A stretch of DNA of 61,884 nucleotides from Pseudonocardia sp. CNS-004 (GTDB taxonomy: Bacteria; Actinomycetota; Actinomycetes; Mycobacteriales; Pseudonocardiaceae). The translations under genes were made by a program, and so were the position numbers. Shown piece by piece: positions 61,688 to 61,884 of the stretch; the first letter of the stretch is position 1, and each line of letters begins with the position of its first letter. The stretch covers positions 1-61,884 of the forward strand of contig MKJV01000106.1 in NCBI GenBank assembly GCA_001942185.1. The letters run 5' to 3'. The notes under the pieces are model-generated. The model was not told the origin of the DNA. It did no database searches and saw only the letters and a list, made by a program, of their open reading frames with translations.

Positions 61688-61882
61688 TCAGTCCGTGTGG
61701 TCCGACCCGGTGTGCAGGGCTTCAAACGTGGCGGGGCTGTGCATTCCGACACCGGAGTGGCGTCGTTTCGTATTGTACCAGCACTCTATCCACTCGAATA
61801 TCGCGTTGGCAAGTTCGTCGCGTGTCTGCCAGGTTTTCGAGTCGAGCAGCTCGAGTTGCATCGTGCCCCAGAACGATTCCAT
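61688..61882 (-). mobile_element. IS3-family transposase, C-terminal end (runs out of window)
   Basis: At least 64 residues of an IS3 OrfB integrase core: MESFWGTMQLELLDSKTWQT, RDELANAIFEWIECWYNTKR, RHSGVGMHSPATFEALH. The catalytic Glu is in the ESFWGTM block and the W-Y-N-x-x-R-x-H-S signature is intact. The rest of the gene lies beyond the window end, so completeness cannot be judged. Confidence 0.85.
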
Positions 61883-61884
61883 CA

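Noticed and set aside
1..61884. CRISPR array or cas genes
   Set aside because: No direct repeats with regular spacers and no Cas signature seen on either strand.

Overview
The window is very GC-rich DNA, with strong third-position G/C bias and frequent GTG starts and ATGA/GTGA gene overlaps. Many of its families are typical of filamentous actinomycetes: DUF4386 membrane proteins, LuxR/LAL regulators, HTH-STAND proteins, Ser/Thr kinases and IS4/IS630/IS3-type elements. It most likely comes from a Pseudonocardiales- or Streptomyces-like actinobacterium; the genus cannot be fixed by eye.

Layout. (1) 1-7.1 kb: the 3' end of a tRNA-Pro(GGG), then a patchwork of small membrane proteins, a lipoprotein and broken genes (HTH-STAND fragment, a second DUF4386 gene, an alcohol dehydrogenase tail, an IS630 scrap), as expected just inside a tRNA-anchored island. 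(2) 7.1-12.1 kb, minus strand: an alpha/beta-hydrolase overlapping a caspase-like/STAND NTPase/WD40 gene, which resembles a conflict or regulated-cell-death module. (3) 13.1-36.3 kb, plus strand: a compact contractile injection system (eCIS, phage-tail-like). In order it holds the AAA+ ATPase, DUF4255 cap protein, a carboxypeptidase-regulatory-like protein, a coiled-coil protein, sheath, tube 1, tail-assembly protein, DUF6760 protein, tube 2, a Pro/Arg-rich protein, LysM/CIS-tube protein, gpD-like and gpV-like spike proteins, PAAR tip, gp25, two large baseplate proteins, tail protein I and two Cys-rich paralogues. (4) 36.4-44.6 kb: cargo. A 1478-aa DUF4157 effector with a nuclease-like tail overlaps a putative immunity gene. 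The C-terminal part of a second, HNH-type effector follows, cut off upstream by an IS4-family remnant and followed by two small genes. (5) 44.7-49.0 kb, minus strand: collagen-like membrane protein, tyrosinase, HEAT protein, HEAT+SCO1-like thioredoxin-fold protein and a LuxR regulator, apparently one operon. (6) 49.4-60.5 kb: two unknown genes, a LAL-type LuxR regulator, a CYTH-like protein, an M48-type membrane protease divergent from a Ser/Thr kinase with a PQQ propeller, and a likely pseudokinase. (7) 60.5 kb to the end: remnants (AraC, PurA) and the start of an IS3-family transposase.

One caution governs the whole annotation. More than 30 single-base frameshifts, nearly all one-base losses and often in short C or G runs, interrupt otherwise well-conserved genes in every region. 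When each is repaired by one base the spans become multiples of three and the joined proteins read as continuous family members. I therefore give full gene spans and name the frameshift site. Raw-sequence error is the likeliest cause, and genes described as broken only by such shifts are probably intact in the organism.

How the parts fit: the eCIS genes would build a sheathed tube tipped by the PAAR spike, the DUF4157 protein is the probable cargo, and the overlapping downstream gene probably protects the producer. The caspase module, kinase pair and LAL regulator are typical accessory signalling or defence genes, but nothing in the sequence ties them mechanistically to the injection system.
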